NCBI RefSeq assembly: GCF_000744225.1
Contig: NZ_JQLN01000007.1
Location: forward strand, 248,001 to 312,000
DNA from: Kitasatospora mediocidica KCTC 9733
GTDB lineage: Bacteria > Actinomycetota > Actinomycetes > Streptomycetales > Streptomycetaceae
DNA length: 64,000 bases
Reading direction: 5' to 3'
Positions within the stretch are counted from its first letter, which is position 1. Every line of letters begins with the position of its first letter. Shown piece after piece: positions 50,893-59,874 of this stretch. Under the pieces are notes generated by a model. That model was not told the origin of the DNA, searched no databases, and saw only the letters and a list, made by a program, of their open reading frames with translations. The position numbers were made by a program, and so were the translations under genes.

Positions 50893-52518
50893 ATGACGCA
50901 TCGTCAGCTCTCCCTCTCCCCCGACTGGCTCGCCGACGCCGTGCTCTACCAGATCTACCCGCAGAGTTACGCCGACTCCGACGGCGACGGCATCGGCGAC
51001 CTGCCCGGGATCACCGCCCGCCTCGACCACCTGGCCTGGCTGGGGGTCACCGCGCTCTGGCTCAGCCCGTGCTTCGCCTCGGAGTTCGGCGACGCGGGCT
51101 ACGACGTCGAGGACTACCTCACGATCGCGCCGCGCTACGGCACCACCGCCGACCTCGTAGCGCTGGTCGAGGCGGCCGGACGGCGCGGCATCCGGGTGCT
51201 GCTCGACCTGGTGCCCGGGCACACCTCGCACCGCCACCCCTGGTTCCGGCACTCCGCGCAGACCCCGGGCGACGACCGCTACATCTGGTCGGACCGGCCG
51301 CCTGCTCACCGCGAGATGGCCGCACCGGTCGGCGAGTGGATCCCCAACCAGGGCGCGCGCGGGGGCTTCTACCGCGCCAACTTCTACCCGATCCAGCCCG
51401 CACTGAACTTCGGCTACGCCCGTCCCGACCCCGCCGAGCCCTGGCGCCAACCGGTCGACGCGCCGGGGCCGTTGGCCAACCGAGCCGCGCTGCGGGAGAT
51501 CATGGCGCACTGGTTCGACCTCGGCGTGGCCGGCTTCCGGGTCGACATGGCCTCCTCGCTGGTCAAGGACGATCCGGGGCACCGGGAGACCGGCCGGCTC
51601 TGGGGCGAGATGCGCGAATGGCTGGACGCCCACTACCCGGACCGCGTACTGCTCGCCGAGTGGGGCGATCCGGCGGTCTCCGTCCCAGCCGGCCTGCACG
51701 CCGACTTCTTCCTGCACTTCACCGGCCGGGCACTACGTTCACTCTGGGACAACGGGACGGGCAGCCAGGGAAGTTGGGCGCACGGAGAGCCCTGCTGGTT
51801 CGACGCCGAGGGGCGCGGCTCGACGGCCGAGTTCCTGGCCGCCTGGCGGCAGGCCGAGGCCGCCGTGGACGGCCGCGGCCACATCGCGCTGCCGACCGCC
51901 AACCACGACTTCTCCCGGCTGGCCTGCGGCCCGCGCACTCGCGAGCAACTCCCGGCCGCCTTCGCCTTCCTGCTCAGCTGGCCGACCCTGCCGGTGATCT
52001 ACTACGGCGACGAGATCGGCATGCGCTTCGTCCCCGGGCTGGCGGAGAAGGAGGGCAGCCAGCTGGGCAGCGAGCAGCGCCAGGGCTCGCGCACCCCCAT
52101 GCAGTGGGACGACGGCCCGGGCGCCGGGTTCTCCACCGCCCCGGCCGGCATCCACTACCTCCCGATCGACCCCGACCCCGGACGCCCCACCGTCGCGGCG
52201 CAGCGAGCCGACCCCGCCTCGCTGCTGTGGCACGTCCAGCGGCTGATCCGGCTGCGCCGCGAGACTCCGGCGCTGGGCCCCGGCGGCGGCGTCGAAGTCC
52301 TGCACGAGGACTACCCGTTCGTTTATCTGCGCGGCGGCACGCACCTGGTGGTGGTCAACCCCCGCCGCGCCGGCGCGGAGCTCGTCCTGCCCCGAGCGGC
52401 GGGCCCGGCCGAGCCGCTGGCCGTACACGGGGTGGAGCTGGCCGCCGGGACGCTGCGGGCGGCCGGGTTCTCCTACGGGATCTTCCGGCTGCCTCCAGCC
52501 CCTGTACCCGGCCGCTGA
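50893..52518 (+). CDS. GH13 alpha-glucosidase / oligo-1,6-glucosidase-like enzyme
   Basis: 541-aa retaining glycoside hydrolase with the (beta/alpha)8 barrel. The nucleophile is Asp218 in GFRVDMA, the acid/base Glu256 in LLAEWGD, and the transition-state Asp339 in ANHDF; the N-terminal DSDGDGIGDLPGI calcium loop is present. There is no signal peptide, so it acts in the cytoplasm on maltose, isomaltose or trehalose-type sugars. It is slightly shorter than trehalose synthases. Exact specificity is uncertain. Leaderless promoter. Confidence 0.85.
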   Translation: MTHRQLSLSPDWLADAVLYQIYPQSYADSDGDGIGDLPGITARLDHLAWLGVTALWLSPCFASEFGDAGYDVEDYLTIAPRYGTTADLVALVEAAGRRGIRVLLDLVPGHTSHRHPWFRHSAQTPGDDRYIWSDRPPAHREMAAPVGEWIPNQGARGGFYRANFYPIQPALNFGYARPDPAEPWRQPVDAPGPLANRAALREIMAHWFDLGVAGFRVDMASSLVKDDPGHRETGRLWGEMREWLDAHYPDRVLLAEWGDPAVSVPAGLHADFFLHFTGRALRSLWDNGTGSQGSWAHGEPCWFDAEGRGSTAEFLAAWRQAEAAVDGRGHIALPTANHDFSRLACGPRTREQLPAAFAFLLSWPTLPVIYYGDEIGMRFVPGLAEKEGSQLGSEQRQGSRTPMQWDDGPGAGFSTAPAGIHYLPIDPDPGRPTVAAQRADPASLLWHVQRLIRLRRETPALGPGGGVEVLHEDYPFVYLRGGTHLVVVNPRRAGAELVLPRAAGPAEPLAVHGVELAAGTLRAAGFSYGIFRLPPAPVPGR

Positions 52519-52634
52519 GTTCGGGCGCGTACGATGCCCGGAGAATCCGGCCCCGGGGGGAGCTGACAGGCCCGCCGGACCGGTGGACGCCACCACCGAG
52601 CACGCACGTGCGGGACAGAACGGACACCACGGGG

Positions 52635-53882
52635 ATGAGCCTTGCCGAGGACGAACAGCGCTGTCTGGAAGGCTTCCTAACCGGGGACCGGTTCGAACCC
52701 GGGCTGTTCGCACCGGACTTCGTGCGCCAGGTCGGTGAGGCGGAACTGGCGGCGCTGCACCAAGAGGTCCGCACCCACTACGGGGACCTCCGGTCCGTCA
52801 CCGCGGACCGCCTCCCCGGGCGCTACCGGGCGGAGTTCACCCACGGGTCCTTCCCGGTGCTGATCGGCCTGGACGGGCAGCAGCGGATCGCGATGCTCTG
52901 GCTCGGCTCCACGGCGGGCACCCGGGTACCCGCCGGCTGGCTGCGGCTGCTCAACCCGGCGGCGGGCGTCCTGGCGGCGCTCGCCCCGCTCCTGCTGGCC
53001 GCCGACTGCCTGACGGACGGCAACCGTTCGGCCGCCCTGGAGTCGCTGGCCGCCACCGCGGCGCTGCTGGCGGCCGGCTGGTTCCGCGCACCGTGGGCCT
53101 GGTTCGGCGGGCGGGTCCGCGCCGGGACGGCCGTCCTGACGGTCCTGCTCGCGCTGTTCGGCGCGCTGCGCCTGCCGGATCTGCCCACCGGCTCGCCGGG
53201 CGACTGGCGCCTGCTGCTCTGCGTCAGCACCGTACTGGGCGCGGTGGGCACGCTGGCCACCCGCCGCGAACCGCGAACCGCCCAGCCGCCGGTGCTGATC
53301 GGCAACCCGCTGCCCGGACAGCGCGTGCACGTGTTCCAGGGCGGCGGCCGCGCGACCAACCACCACACCGGCCACCCGGTGCAGCGCTACGCACTGGACC
53401 TGATGGCACTCGGACGCTCCGGCACCCGGGCCACCGGTCTGGCGCCCAGGTCACTGGAGCGCTACCACAGCTACGGGCAGCTGGTGGCCTCCCCCGTCGA
53501 CGGCACGGTGCTCACCGCCGTCGACGGCTTCGACGACCAACCCGCCGCCATCAGCCCGTTCGAGGACCGTCCGCAGCAGGGCCAGCCCCCGGTCGGCAAC
53601 CACGTGGCGCTGCGGGTTGATCCGGGGCCGGGCACCGACCCCGCGGCGCCGGTGGAGATCCTGCTGGCGCACCTGCGGCTGGGCAGTGTCCGGGTGCGCG
53701 CGGGAGACGTCGTGGTGGCCGGTCAGCCGCTGGGCCGGGTCGGCAACTCGGGCAACACCAGCGAGCCGCATCTGCACATCCACGCCATAGCCCGCACGGC
53801 CGAGGGCGTCCGGCCGGTGCCGCTGCGGATGGCGCACCGGCCCGGCCGGCAGCTGCTGCGCGGGCACCGACTGGACCGCTGA
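52635..53882 (+). CDS. Membrane-anchored M23 (LytM-type) peptidase-like protein
   Basis: 415 aa. The N-terminal 105 residues are soluble, then come four hydrophobic segments (about 110-210), then a C-terminal M23 domain. Metal-binding residues are suggested by RYALDLMA (Asp) and the HLHIHA motif, with GNSGNTSEPH before it. M23 enzymes cut peptidoglycan cross-bridges or act as catalytically dead activators. ATG 52635 has only GGGG close upstream; GTG starts further up are possible, so the start is tentative. It follows the GH13 gene by 116 nt. Confidence 0.75.
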   Translation: MSLAEDEQRCLEGFLTGDRFEPGLFAPDFVRQVGEAELAALHQEVRTHYGDLRSVTADRLPGRYRAEFTHGSFPVLIGLDGQQRIAMLWLGSTAGTRVPAGWLRLLNPAAGVLAALAPLLLAADCLTDGNRSAALESLAATAALLAAGWFRAPWAWFGGRVRAGTAVLTVLLALFGALRLPDLPTGSPGDWRLLLCVSTVLGAVGTLATRREPRTAQPPVLIGNPLPGQRVHVFQGGGRATNHHTGHPVQRYALDLMALGRSGTRATGLAPRSLERYHSYGQLVASPVDGTVLTAVDGFDDQPAAISPFEDRPQQGQPPVGNHVALRVDPGPGTDPAAPVEILLAHLRLGSVRVRAGDVVVAGQPLGRVGNSGNTSEPHLHIHAIARTAEGVRPVPLRMAHRPGRQLLRGHRLDR

Positions 53883-53978
53883 CCGGGAGGGCCGCGCGCG
53901 CCGGGGAGCGCCTGGGGAGAACCGGCGGCGTCCGACGATGCGGTCCGGCGCCGAATCGCTCGGTCGATATGTCGTATT

Positions 53979-53984
53979 TATGCT
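53979..53984 (+). promoter_or_regulatory. -10 box, leaderless deacetylase-like mRNA
   Basis: TATGCT followed by 7 nt and ATG 53992. This also supports 53992 over the in-frame ATG at 53980, which would overlap the box. Confidence 0.45.
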
Positions 53985-53991
53985 GACCGCG

Positions 53992-54891
53992 ATGACTGTC
54001 GACCGCCGCAGAATTCTGCGTACCGCTGCCCAGCTGGCCGCTCTCACCGCGGCGGGCACCCTTCTCCCTGCCTGCGGGAAGGAGACCGCCGGCGCGGGCC
54101 GAGCGCTGCCCACCTCGTTCTCCGCCGTCGGCCGACCACCCGCCGCGCCGCGCCCCGTCGCCGGCTCCGACCCACCGGCGCCGCCCGCCCCGGCGGCAGC
54201 GGCGGCCGCGGCCGGGACGCCTGCCGCCCCGGCCGCCTCGCCCAGCCCCGCCGGTCCGACGCCGCCGGTGCTGACGCCACTCGCCGAGGACACCCCGTTC
54301 GAGGTGGTCAACGGCACCGGCGACCGCCCGCAGGTCGCCCTGACCTTCCACGGCCAGGGCGATCCCGACCTGGCCACCGCCATCCTGGAGGCCGCCGAAC
54401 AGCACGGCGCCCGGGTAACCGTGCTGGCCGTCGGCACCTGGTTGGACCAGCAGCCGCAGATGGCCAAACGGATCCTCAGCGGCGGGCACGAGCTCGGCAA
54501 CCACACCCAGAACCACCTGGACATCAGCAGCATGTCGGCCGACCGCGCGTATGCCGAGATCTCCGACTGCGCCGACCGGCTGCAGGAGCTCACCGGCTCG
54601 ATCGGCCGCTGGTTCCGCCCCTCCGCCGCCCAGTACGCCACCGCCCGGGTGAAGGAGCAGGCCCGCAAGGTGGGCTACGAGCACTGCCTCTCGTTCAGCC
54701 TCGACCCGCGCGACTACACCGACCCGGGCGGCGACGTCGTCCAGCGCCGGATCCTCGCCTCGGTGAAGGCTGGGTCGGTGATCGCCCTGCACATGGGCCA
54801 CCAGGGCACCGTGGACACCCTGCCGAGCCTGCTGGACGCGCTCGGGCAACGCGGCCTGAGCGCGGTGACCGCCAGCGAGCTGATGGCCTGA
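53992..54891 (+). CDS. Polysaccharide deacetylase-like lipoprotein, catalytic Asp missing
   Basis: 299 aa. The N-terminus has a twin-arginine stretch (DRRRILRTAAQ) and lipobox LLPAC, so it is likely a Tat-exported lipoprotein. A Pro/Ala linker leads to a NodB-type barrel (about 100-299). Motif 2 GNHTQNH and later motifs (WFRPS, DPRDYTDPG, LHMGH) are recognisable. Motif 1, normally TFDDGP, reads TFHGQGDP, so the catalytic base and first metal-ligand Asp are absent. It may bind rather than deacetylate glycan, or use another chemistry. It is convergent with the SDR gene. Confidence 0.8.
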   Translation: MTVDRRRILRTAAQLAALTAAGTLLPACGKETAGAGRALPTSFSAVGRPPAAPRPVAGSDPPAPPAPAAAAAAAGTPAAPAASPSPAGPTPPVLTPLAEDTPFEVVNGTGDRPQVALTFHGQGDPDLATAILEAAEQHGARVTVLAVGTWLDQQPQMAKRILSGGHELGNHTQNHLDISSMSADRAYAEISDCADRLQELTGSIGRWFRPSAAQYATARVKEQARKVGYEHCLSFSLDPRDYTDPGGDVVQRRILASVKAGSVIALHMGHQGTVDTLPSLLDALGQRGLSAVTASELMA

Positions 54892-54909
54892 GCCCGGCCG
54901 GGCACACGC

Positions 54910-55728
54910 TCAGGCCAGCGGGTCGTCAGCCCCGTACGGGCGCAGCCGCAGGGTGCGGGCGTCCAGCGCGCGGATCTCGTCGGCCCGGGCGACCAGCAGC
55001 TCCAGGTTGTCCCGCCCGGCGTGGACGAACCGCCCGTGCAGGGCGTCGAACCGGCCGCGCGCGGCGTCCACCGCCACCGCCACCATGTACGGGATGCTGT
55101 TCCACTCCTTCATCCCCGCGAACATCGGCATCCTGGCGGTCATGTCGGTGGCCACCGCGCCCGGACTGATGTCCAGCACCACCACCCCGTGCTCGGCCAG
55201 CGAGTCGGCGATGTTGTCGGAGAGCTGGAGCAGCGCGCCCTTGGACGTCGCGTACGCGGTGTAGTGGCCGTCGGGGCGCAGCGCGAAACCGGAGCTGAGG
55301 TTGAGGATCCGTCCGCGCCGACGCTCCACCATGCCCGGCAGCACGCTGCGCATCAGGTTGAACGGACCGCGCAGGTTGACCTCAAGCACCTGCCACCACT
55401 GGGCCGAGTCGACCTCCCAGATCGGCTCCTCGGCCCGGTCGATCTGACCGGCGTTGTTGACCAGCAGGTCGATCGGTCCCAGGTCGCGCTCGATGCTGCG
55501 CACCGCCTCGCGCACCGCGCCGGGCCTGGCGACGTCCGCCGACAGCGCGACGCCCCGGGCGCCGAGCCGCACGCAGTCCTTCAGGGTCCGGATCAGGTGG
55601 TCCTGGGTGCGCCCGACCAGGCCCACCGCCATGCCCTCGGCGGCCAGGCCGAGCGCGATCTCCCGGCCGATGCCCCGTCCGGCGCCGGTGATCAGCGCCA
55701 CCTGCCCTTCCAGACTGCCGCTCCGCAT
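54910..55728 (-). CDS. Short-chain dehydrogenase/reductase
   Basis: 272-aa Rossmann-fold oxidoreductase. The cofactor motif is TGAGRGIG (about 14-21), the structural motif is NNAG, and the catalytic Ser-Tyr-Lys lie in LNLSSGF and YTAYATSKGAL. The catalytic Tyr is in AYATSK. The substrate is unknown. AGGGAG precedes ATG 55728. It is divergent from the 3-hydroxyacyl-CoA dehydrogenase gene. Confidence 0.9.
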   Translation of the reverse strand: MRSGSLEGQVALITGAGRGIGREIALGLAAEGMAVGLVGRTQDHLIRTLKDCVRLGARGVALSADVARPGAVREAVRSIERDLGPIDLLVNNAGQIDRAEEPIWEVDSAQWWQVLEVNLRGPFNLMRSVLPGMVERRRGRILNLSSGFALRPDGHYTAYATSKGALLQLSDNIADSLAEHGVVVLDISPGAVATDMTARMPMFAGMKEWNSIPYMVAVAVDAARGRFDALHGRFVHAGRDNLELLVARADEIRALDARTLRLRPYGADDPLA

Positions 55729-55961
55729 GCTCGCGCTCCCTGTCCGCCACGCCCCGGCAGGCGCCGGGGCCGGGACGCCGGGCCCCGGCCGACAGCATGC
55801 GCCCGCGCGCCGGACGCGTGCGCTCGGCCACACGGGCAAGCGCGACCACCTCATCCGATCGGCCGAACAGCAGGGCGAGTGGAGGATTCAGCCGCTCGGA
55901 GTAGTACGGTCGAACGACATGGGCGGCGATCCCGCCCGGCGGAATCTTGAAAGGCAGATGA

Positions 55962-56831
55962 GTGAGCGACATCGCGCGCGTCGGAGTGGTCGGCTGCGGC
56001 CTCATGGGATCGGGCATCGCCGAGGTGTTCGCCCGGGCCGGACTGGACGTCCTGGTCTCGGAAGCCAGCGGCGATGCCCTGGAGTTCGGCCGCAACCGGC
56101 TGACCAACTCGCTGGACACCGCCGTCAAGCGCGGCAAGCTCACCGAGGAGCAGCGTGAGGAGGCCCTGGGCCGGCTCTCCTTCACCACCGACCTCGCCGA
56201 CTTCGCCGACCGCGACCTGGCGGTCGAGGCGGTGGCCGAGCGCGAGGACATCAAGATCCAGATCTTCCAGAAGCTGGACCAGGTGATGGAGCGCCGGGAC
56301 GCGGTGCTGGCCTCCAACACCTCCTCCATCCCGATCGTGAAGCTCGCCGCCTCCACCTCGCGGCCCGAGCAGGTGATCGGTCTGCACTTCTTCAACCCCG
56401 CCCCGGTGCAGCGGCTGGTCGAGGTCATCCCGACCCTGACCACCTCCGCCGAGACCACCGCGCGGGTCGAGGCCTTCGCCGTCCAGGTCCTCGGCAAGGA
56501 GCCGATCCGGGCCCGCGACCGGGCCGGCTTCGTGGTGAACGCGCTGCTGGTGCCGTACCTGCTGTCGGCGGTGCGGATGTTCGAGTCGGGCGTCGCCACC
56601 GCCTCGGACATCGACAAGGGCATGGAGGCCGGCTGCGCCCACCCGATGGGCCCGCTGCGGCTGTGCGACCTGATCGGCCTGGACACCATCGCCTCGATCG
56701 CCGACTCGATGTACCACGAGTACAAGGAAGCGCTGTACGCCGCTCCCCCGCTGCTCTCCCGGATGGTCGACGCGGGCCTGCTCGGCCGCAAGTCCGGCCG
56801 TGGCTTCTACGACTACACCGCGACGTCCTGA
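55962..56831 (+). CDS. 3-hydroxybutyryl-CoA dehydrogenase family enzyme
   Basis: 289-aa NAD-dependent 3-hydroxyacyl-CoA dehydrogenase. The N-terminal Rossmann motif is GVVGCGLMGSGIAEVFARAG, the catalytic His lies in GLHFFNPAPVQ, and the C-terminal helical domain contains RDRAGFVVNALLVPYL. The length matches the stand-alone (PaaH/Hbd) type. The start is GTG 55962 after AAAGGCAG; a TACGGT box lies at about 55907. Likely role: beta-oxidation, butyrate or phenylacetate metabolism. Confidence 0.93.
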   Translation: MSDIARVGVVGCGLMGSGIAEVFARAGLDVLVSEASGDALEFGRNRLTNSLDTAVKRGKLTEEQREEALGRLSFTTDLADFADRDLAVEAVAEREDIKIQIFQKLDQVMERRDAVLASNTSSIPIVKLAASTSRPEQVIGLHFFNPAPVQRLVEVIPTLTTSAETTARVEAFAVQVLGKEPIRARDRAGFVVNALLVPYLLSAVRMFESGVATASDIDKGMEAGCAHPMGPLRLCDLIGLDTIASIADSMYHEYKEALYAAPPLLSRMVDAGLLGRKSGRGFYDYTATS

Positions 56832-57120
56832 CCCTGCGTCAGTCCTTCCGGCGGGAGTGAGCCCGACCCCTGTACGGGCCCACTCCCACCGGTCGGCGCA
56901 ACGGTGGTACGCCTGACGCGGTACTGCGGGAACGAGGACAGCGCGGAGCCCGCCGGATGACCGGTGAAGGGTTCTGCGGGAATCCTCGATAGCGGACAGT
57001 ACTTTATGTACCCTTGGCTATCAAGCCGATAGTCCGACGTTCCCCGTCGGTCGCCGCCGTCCGCGGCGGCCGCCACCCACCGCCGTCCACCTGCCGTCCA
57101 CCGCCACCAGGAGCATCGGG
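56832..57120. other. 289-nt spacer before XRE gene
   Basis: No gene seen. It includes a small inverted repeat GTAC-TTTAT-GTAC at about 56999-57011, a possible operator for the XRE regulator that starts at 57121, and a CCGGTCGGCG-rich stretch after the dehydrogenase. No clear terminator was identified. Confidence 0.4.
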
Positions 57121-58026
57121 ATGCCTGCCCGCCGTTTTGACGGCCACGACCTCCGTCGAATGCGCCGAGCCGCCGAGCGCACCCAGGCCGAGCTGGCGGA
57201 CGCACTGGGCGTCAAGCGGCCCACGATCGCGAAGTGGGAGAGTGGCGAGACCTTTCCCGAGCCCGACCGGCTGCCGGCCCTCGCCGCCGCGCTCGGCGGG
57301 GGGCTGGACGAGCTCTTCCCCCGGGACGGCGAACCCGACCTGGCCGATCTGCGCTGCGACGCCGGCTACCCGCAGAACCGGACCGGCGAGCTGATCGGGA
57401 CGAAGTCCCACATCCCGGTGAGCAACGCCGAGCGCGGCGTGCGGCGGCTCGACCCCGGCTACGTCCCGAGTCTCGCGCAGGCCTACCGGGTGGGTGAGGC
57501 GCAGTTGCTGGCCGCCCAGGACCGGTCCTTCGGGGTCTTCACGCCGAGCGAACCGGCGGCCCCGGCGGCTCCCGCACCCGCACCCGCACCCGCGCCGCAG
57601 ACGCTCGCCGAGAAGATCACCTACCTGCTGGAGCACACCTTCAGCCCGGCCGAACGCCCCTCGGACGCGGCGATCTGCGCCACCGTCAACGCCAAGGCTG
57701 CCCGGCAGCTGCTCGGCGAGGAGCAGGTGCGCGCGCTGCGGACCGGCGCCCGGCCGCCGGCCGAGGTGCTGGCCGGCGTGCCGGAGAGCCTGCTGTACGA
57801 GGGCCTCTCCGAGGTGTTCGGCGTCTCCCCGCTCTTCTTCCAGTCCAACGAGCAGGTCGAGCGCCAGGTCGTCGAGGGCATCCGCCTGATGGTGCACGGA
57901 ACGGGCCTGGCCCTGGCCGCGCGAGGCGACCAGGGCGAGGGACTGTCGGCCCAGGCGATGGCGAAGATCAACGAACTGGTGGCCGCCCTGCGGCGCGGTC
58001 ACATCCCCGGCAACGGCCCGAAGTAG
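57121..58026 (+). CDS. XRE-family regulator with long C-terminal domain
   Basis: 301 aa. The N-terminal HTH_3 domain (about 8-62) has a clear recognition region ALGVKRPTIAKWESG. A second, diverged HTH-like unit follows (about 70-130, with RTGELIGTKSHIPVSNAERG). A Pro/Ala hinge near 145-160 leads to a helical C-terminal domain (about 160-300). It is convergent, 5 nt apart, with an operon of three genes that includes an ImmA/IrrE-like HExxH protein; XRE and HExxH proteins typically work as a repressor and its cleaver. It may repress that operon. Confidence 0.8.
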   Translation: MPARRFDGHDLRRMRRAAERTQAELADALGVKRPTIAKWESGETFPEPDRLPALAAALGGGLDELFPRDGEPDLADLRCDAGYPQNRTGELIGTKSHIPVSNAERGVRRLDPGYVPSLAQAYRVGEAQLLAAQDRSFGVFTPSEPAAPAAPAPAPAPAPQTLAEKITYLLEHTFSPAERPSDAAICATVNAKAARQLLGEEQVRALRTGARPPAEVLAGVPESLLYEGLSEVFGVSPLFFQSNEQVERQVVEGIRLMVHGTGLALAARGDQGEGLSAQAMAKINELVAALRRGHIPGNGPK

Positions 58027-58031
58027 CGCGC

Positions 58032-58628
58032 TCAGAGCAGCCAGACACCGGCGGTGGCCAGCCCCAGCGAGGCACCGGCCACCGTCTGCGCCACCGTGTG
58101 GTAGGTCAGCGCGACGCGCGACCAGCACACCGCGACCACCAGCGTGTAGGCCGCCAGCCACCACGGCGACTGCACCGCGGCCAGCATCGCCACCACCGCG
58201 GAGGCGACCGCACTGTCGACGCTGATCTTCCAGACCGTGTTGACGGTCAGCAGCACCACGGTCATCGCCCAGAGCGCGATCATCGAGGTCAGGATGTCGT
58301 GCGGCGCGTGGCCCAGCAGCATCACCAGGCTGCCGCAGCCGATCGAGCCGAGGATGACGAAGAAGATCGGCGCCCGCTTGGTGCGGTCGACCACGTGCCG
58401 GTCGCCCCAGGTGCCGCGCTTGCGCTCCCAGTCGATGTAGCCGGCCGGGACCAGCCCCGCGCACAGGGCGGCGAACAGCCCCCAGGCGGCGCCGGTCCAG
58501 TCACCGGCCGCCGCGATGCCGAGGCCGGTCAGCCCGGCGAGGAGCACGTTGCGTGGCTGCAGGACGTCGGTGACCGTCCGGGCGACGGCCGTCACGGCGC
58601 TCTGCGCGGAGGTCTCGGTGCCGCTCAC
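58032..58628 (-). CDS. PAP2-like membrane protein
   Basis: 198-aa membrane protein with six hydrophobic segments. The layout resembles PAP2-type or UbiA-like small lipid enzymes; the late HTVAQTVAGASLG stretch is reminiscent of the PAP2 H-x-x-x-D/Q motif, but the KxxxxxxRP and SGH motifs are not clear, so activity is uncertain. The start is GTG 58628, overlapping the upstream stop as GTGA. It is third and last in an operon with the HExxH protein and a large TM protein. Confidence 0.65.
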   Translation of the reverse strand: MSGTETSAQSAVTAVARTVTDVLQPRNVLLAGLTGLGIAAAGDWTGAAWGLFAALCAGLVPAGYIDWERKRGTWGDRHVVDRTKRAPIFFVILGSIGCGSLVMLLGHAPHDILTSMIALWAMTVVLLTVNTVWKISVDSAVASAVVAMLAAVQSPWWLAAYTLVVAVCWSRVALTYHTVAQTVAGASLGLATAGVWLL

Positions 58629-59848
58629 CGGGCGTACTCCTTGGCGGCCTCGCGCAGCTCCCGGGCCTGGTCGGGGTCGGCCTGCGCGTAGGCCTGCTGG
58701 ACGCGCAGCAGCCAGGATGCCTCCGCGTCGCTGTCGCTGATCGGCTTGCTGGGCAGCGCGGGTGACGCCTCGTCGTTGCGCTCGCCGGCGGCGACGGCGG
58801 CCAGGGCGGCCCTGATCCAGAGGGCCTCGGCGGCGGGCTGCGGGTCCGCACCGGCCGCGGCGGCGTCCTCCGCCGCGAAGAGCAGCGTCGGCGGGGCGTA
58901 GTGGCGCAACTGGTCGACGGCGTCGGCGATGTCCTGGGTGCAGCGGTCCAGCCGGACGTCCAGCGGCGGCGAGGTCCGGGCCGCCTCGCGCCACCGGCTC
59001 GCGGGCGGCTGCAGGGCGGTGCCCGGGAACGCCGTCATCAGGTCCCGCCACAGCGGGTAGAGGCGCCACAGCGTCCGCCAGGAGCGCCAGCGGGTGGCGG
59101 CGGCGTCGGTGGTGGGGATGCTGACGCCCACGGCGAAGAGGAAGAACAGGACGATCTGCATCGCCTCGGTGAACTTGCCCAGGCCGTCGTCGAAGCCGTG
59201 GCTCAGGTGGTGGAACACGGCGACCCACATGAACGCCGTCCGGATGAAGACGTAGAGCACCCCGATGGCCATCGCGACCGCCATCAGCACCAGTCCGGTG
59301 CGCAGCAGCCGGGTCTCGGCGCGGCGCGCCGCGCTGGACCACTGGTAGCAGGTGACCGCCGAGGAGGCGCCGAGGTAGATGTAGAAGATGCTCTCGTAGG
59401 TGCTCGCGCCCCACTGCCCGGCATGGTCGGGGACGAAGTCCACGCTGGGGTGGGAGCGGTTCACCACCGTGAAGAACAGCACGGTCATCAGCGCCAGTTG
59501 GCCGATCGCCGCCTTCCAGGCCACCCGCTCGATCCAGCGCGCGACGGCGACGTGACGCGGGATCACCGCCTCGTCGCTGCGGCCGTAGCTGGCCACCACG
59601 TAGGTGAGGATCGCCAGCAGCGCGGCCGTGCTCACGTAGTGCTTGAGCAGGATCGACAGGTCGACGATCGGCGAGTTGTTCAGCCAGGACTCCACGGCCG
59701 GGCTCTTGAGCCACAGCGCCGCGGCGAACCCGACGTAACAGCCCCACAGCGCGCGGCGGTGCGAGTCGCCGTAGAGGACCGCGGGGAGCCGCCAGACGGC
59801 GACGGCGGTCATCGTCGCGGCGACGGCGTACGCCCAGAAACCAAGCAC
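58625..59848 (-). CDS. MAB_1171c-like multi-TM protein
   Basis: 407 aa. The N-terminal 240 residues hold seven or more TM helices; the C-terminal 150 residues are cytoplasmic, helical and charged (DIADAVDQLRHYAPPTL and following). This matches actinobacterial MAB_1171c-type putative transporters, which recur beside XRE and HExxH proteins. The start is GTG 59848 with AAGGAG upstream; upstream in-frame extension overlaps the HExxH gene and is rejected. Function unproven; a membrane sensor or effector fits the architecture. Confidence 0.7.
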   Translation of the reverse strand: MLGFWAYAVAATMTAVAVWRLPAVLYGDSHRRALWGCYVGFAAALWLKSPAVESWLNNSPIVDLSILLKHYVSTAALLAILTYVVASYGRSDEAVIPRHVAVARWIERVAWKAAIGQLALMTVLFFTVVNRSHPSVDFVPDHAGQWGASTYESIFYIYLGASSAVTCYQWSSAARRAETRLLRTGLVLMAVAMAIGVLYVFIRTAFMWVAVFHHLSHGFDDGLGKFTEAMQIVLFFLFAVGVSIPTTDAAATRWRSWRTLWRLYPLWRDLMTAFPGTALQPPASRWREAARTSPPLDVRLDRCTQDIADAVDQLRHYAPPTLLFAAEDAAAAGADPQPAAEALWIRAALAAVAAGERNDEASPALPSKPISDSDAEASWLLRVQQAYAQADPDQARELREAAKEYAR

Positions 59849-59874
59849 AGGGTTGCTGCTCCTTCGACTTCGTA

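Noticed and set aside
49401..52634. In-frame upstream extension of the M23 protein by about 1080 codons
   Set aside because: It runs through the decarboxylase and GH13 genes in another frame; low-complexity translation. The real gene starts near 52635.
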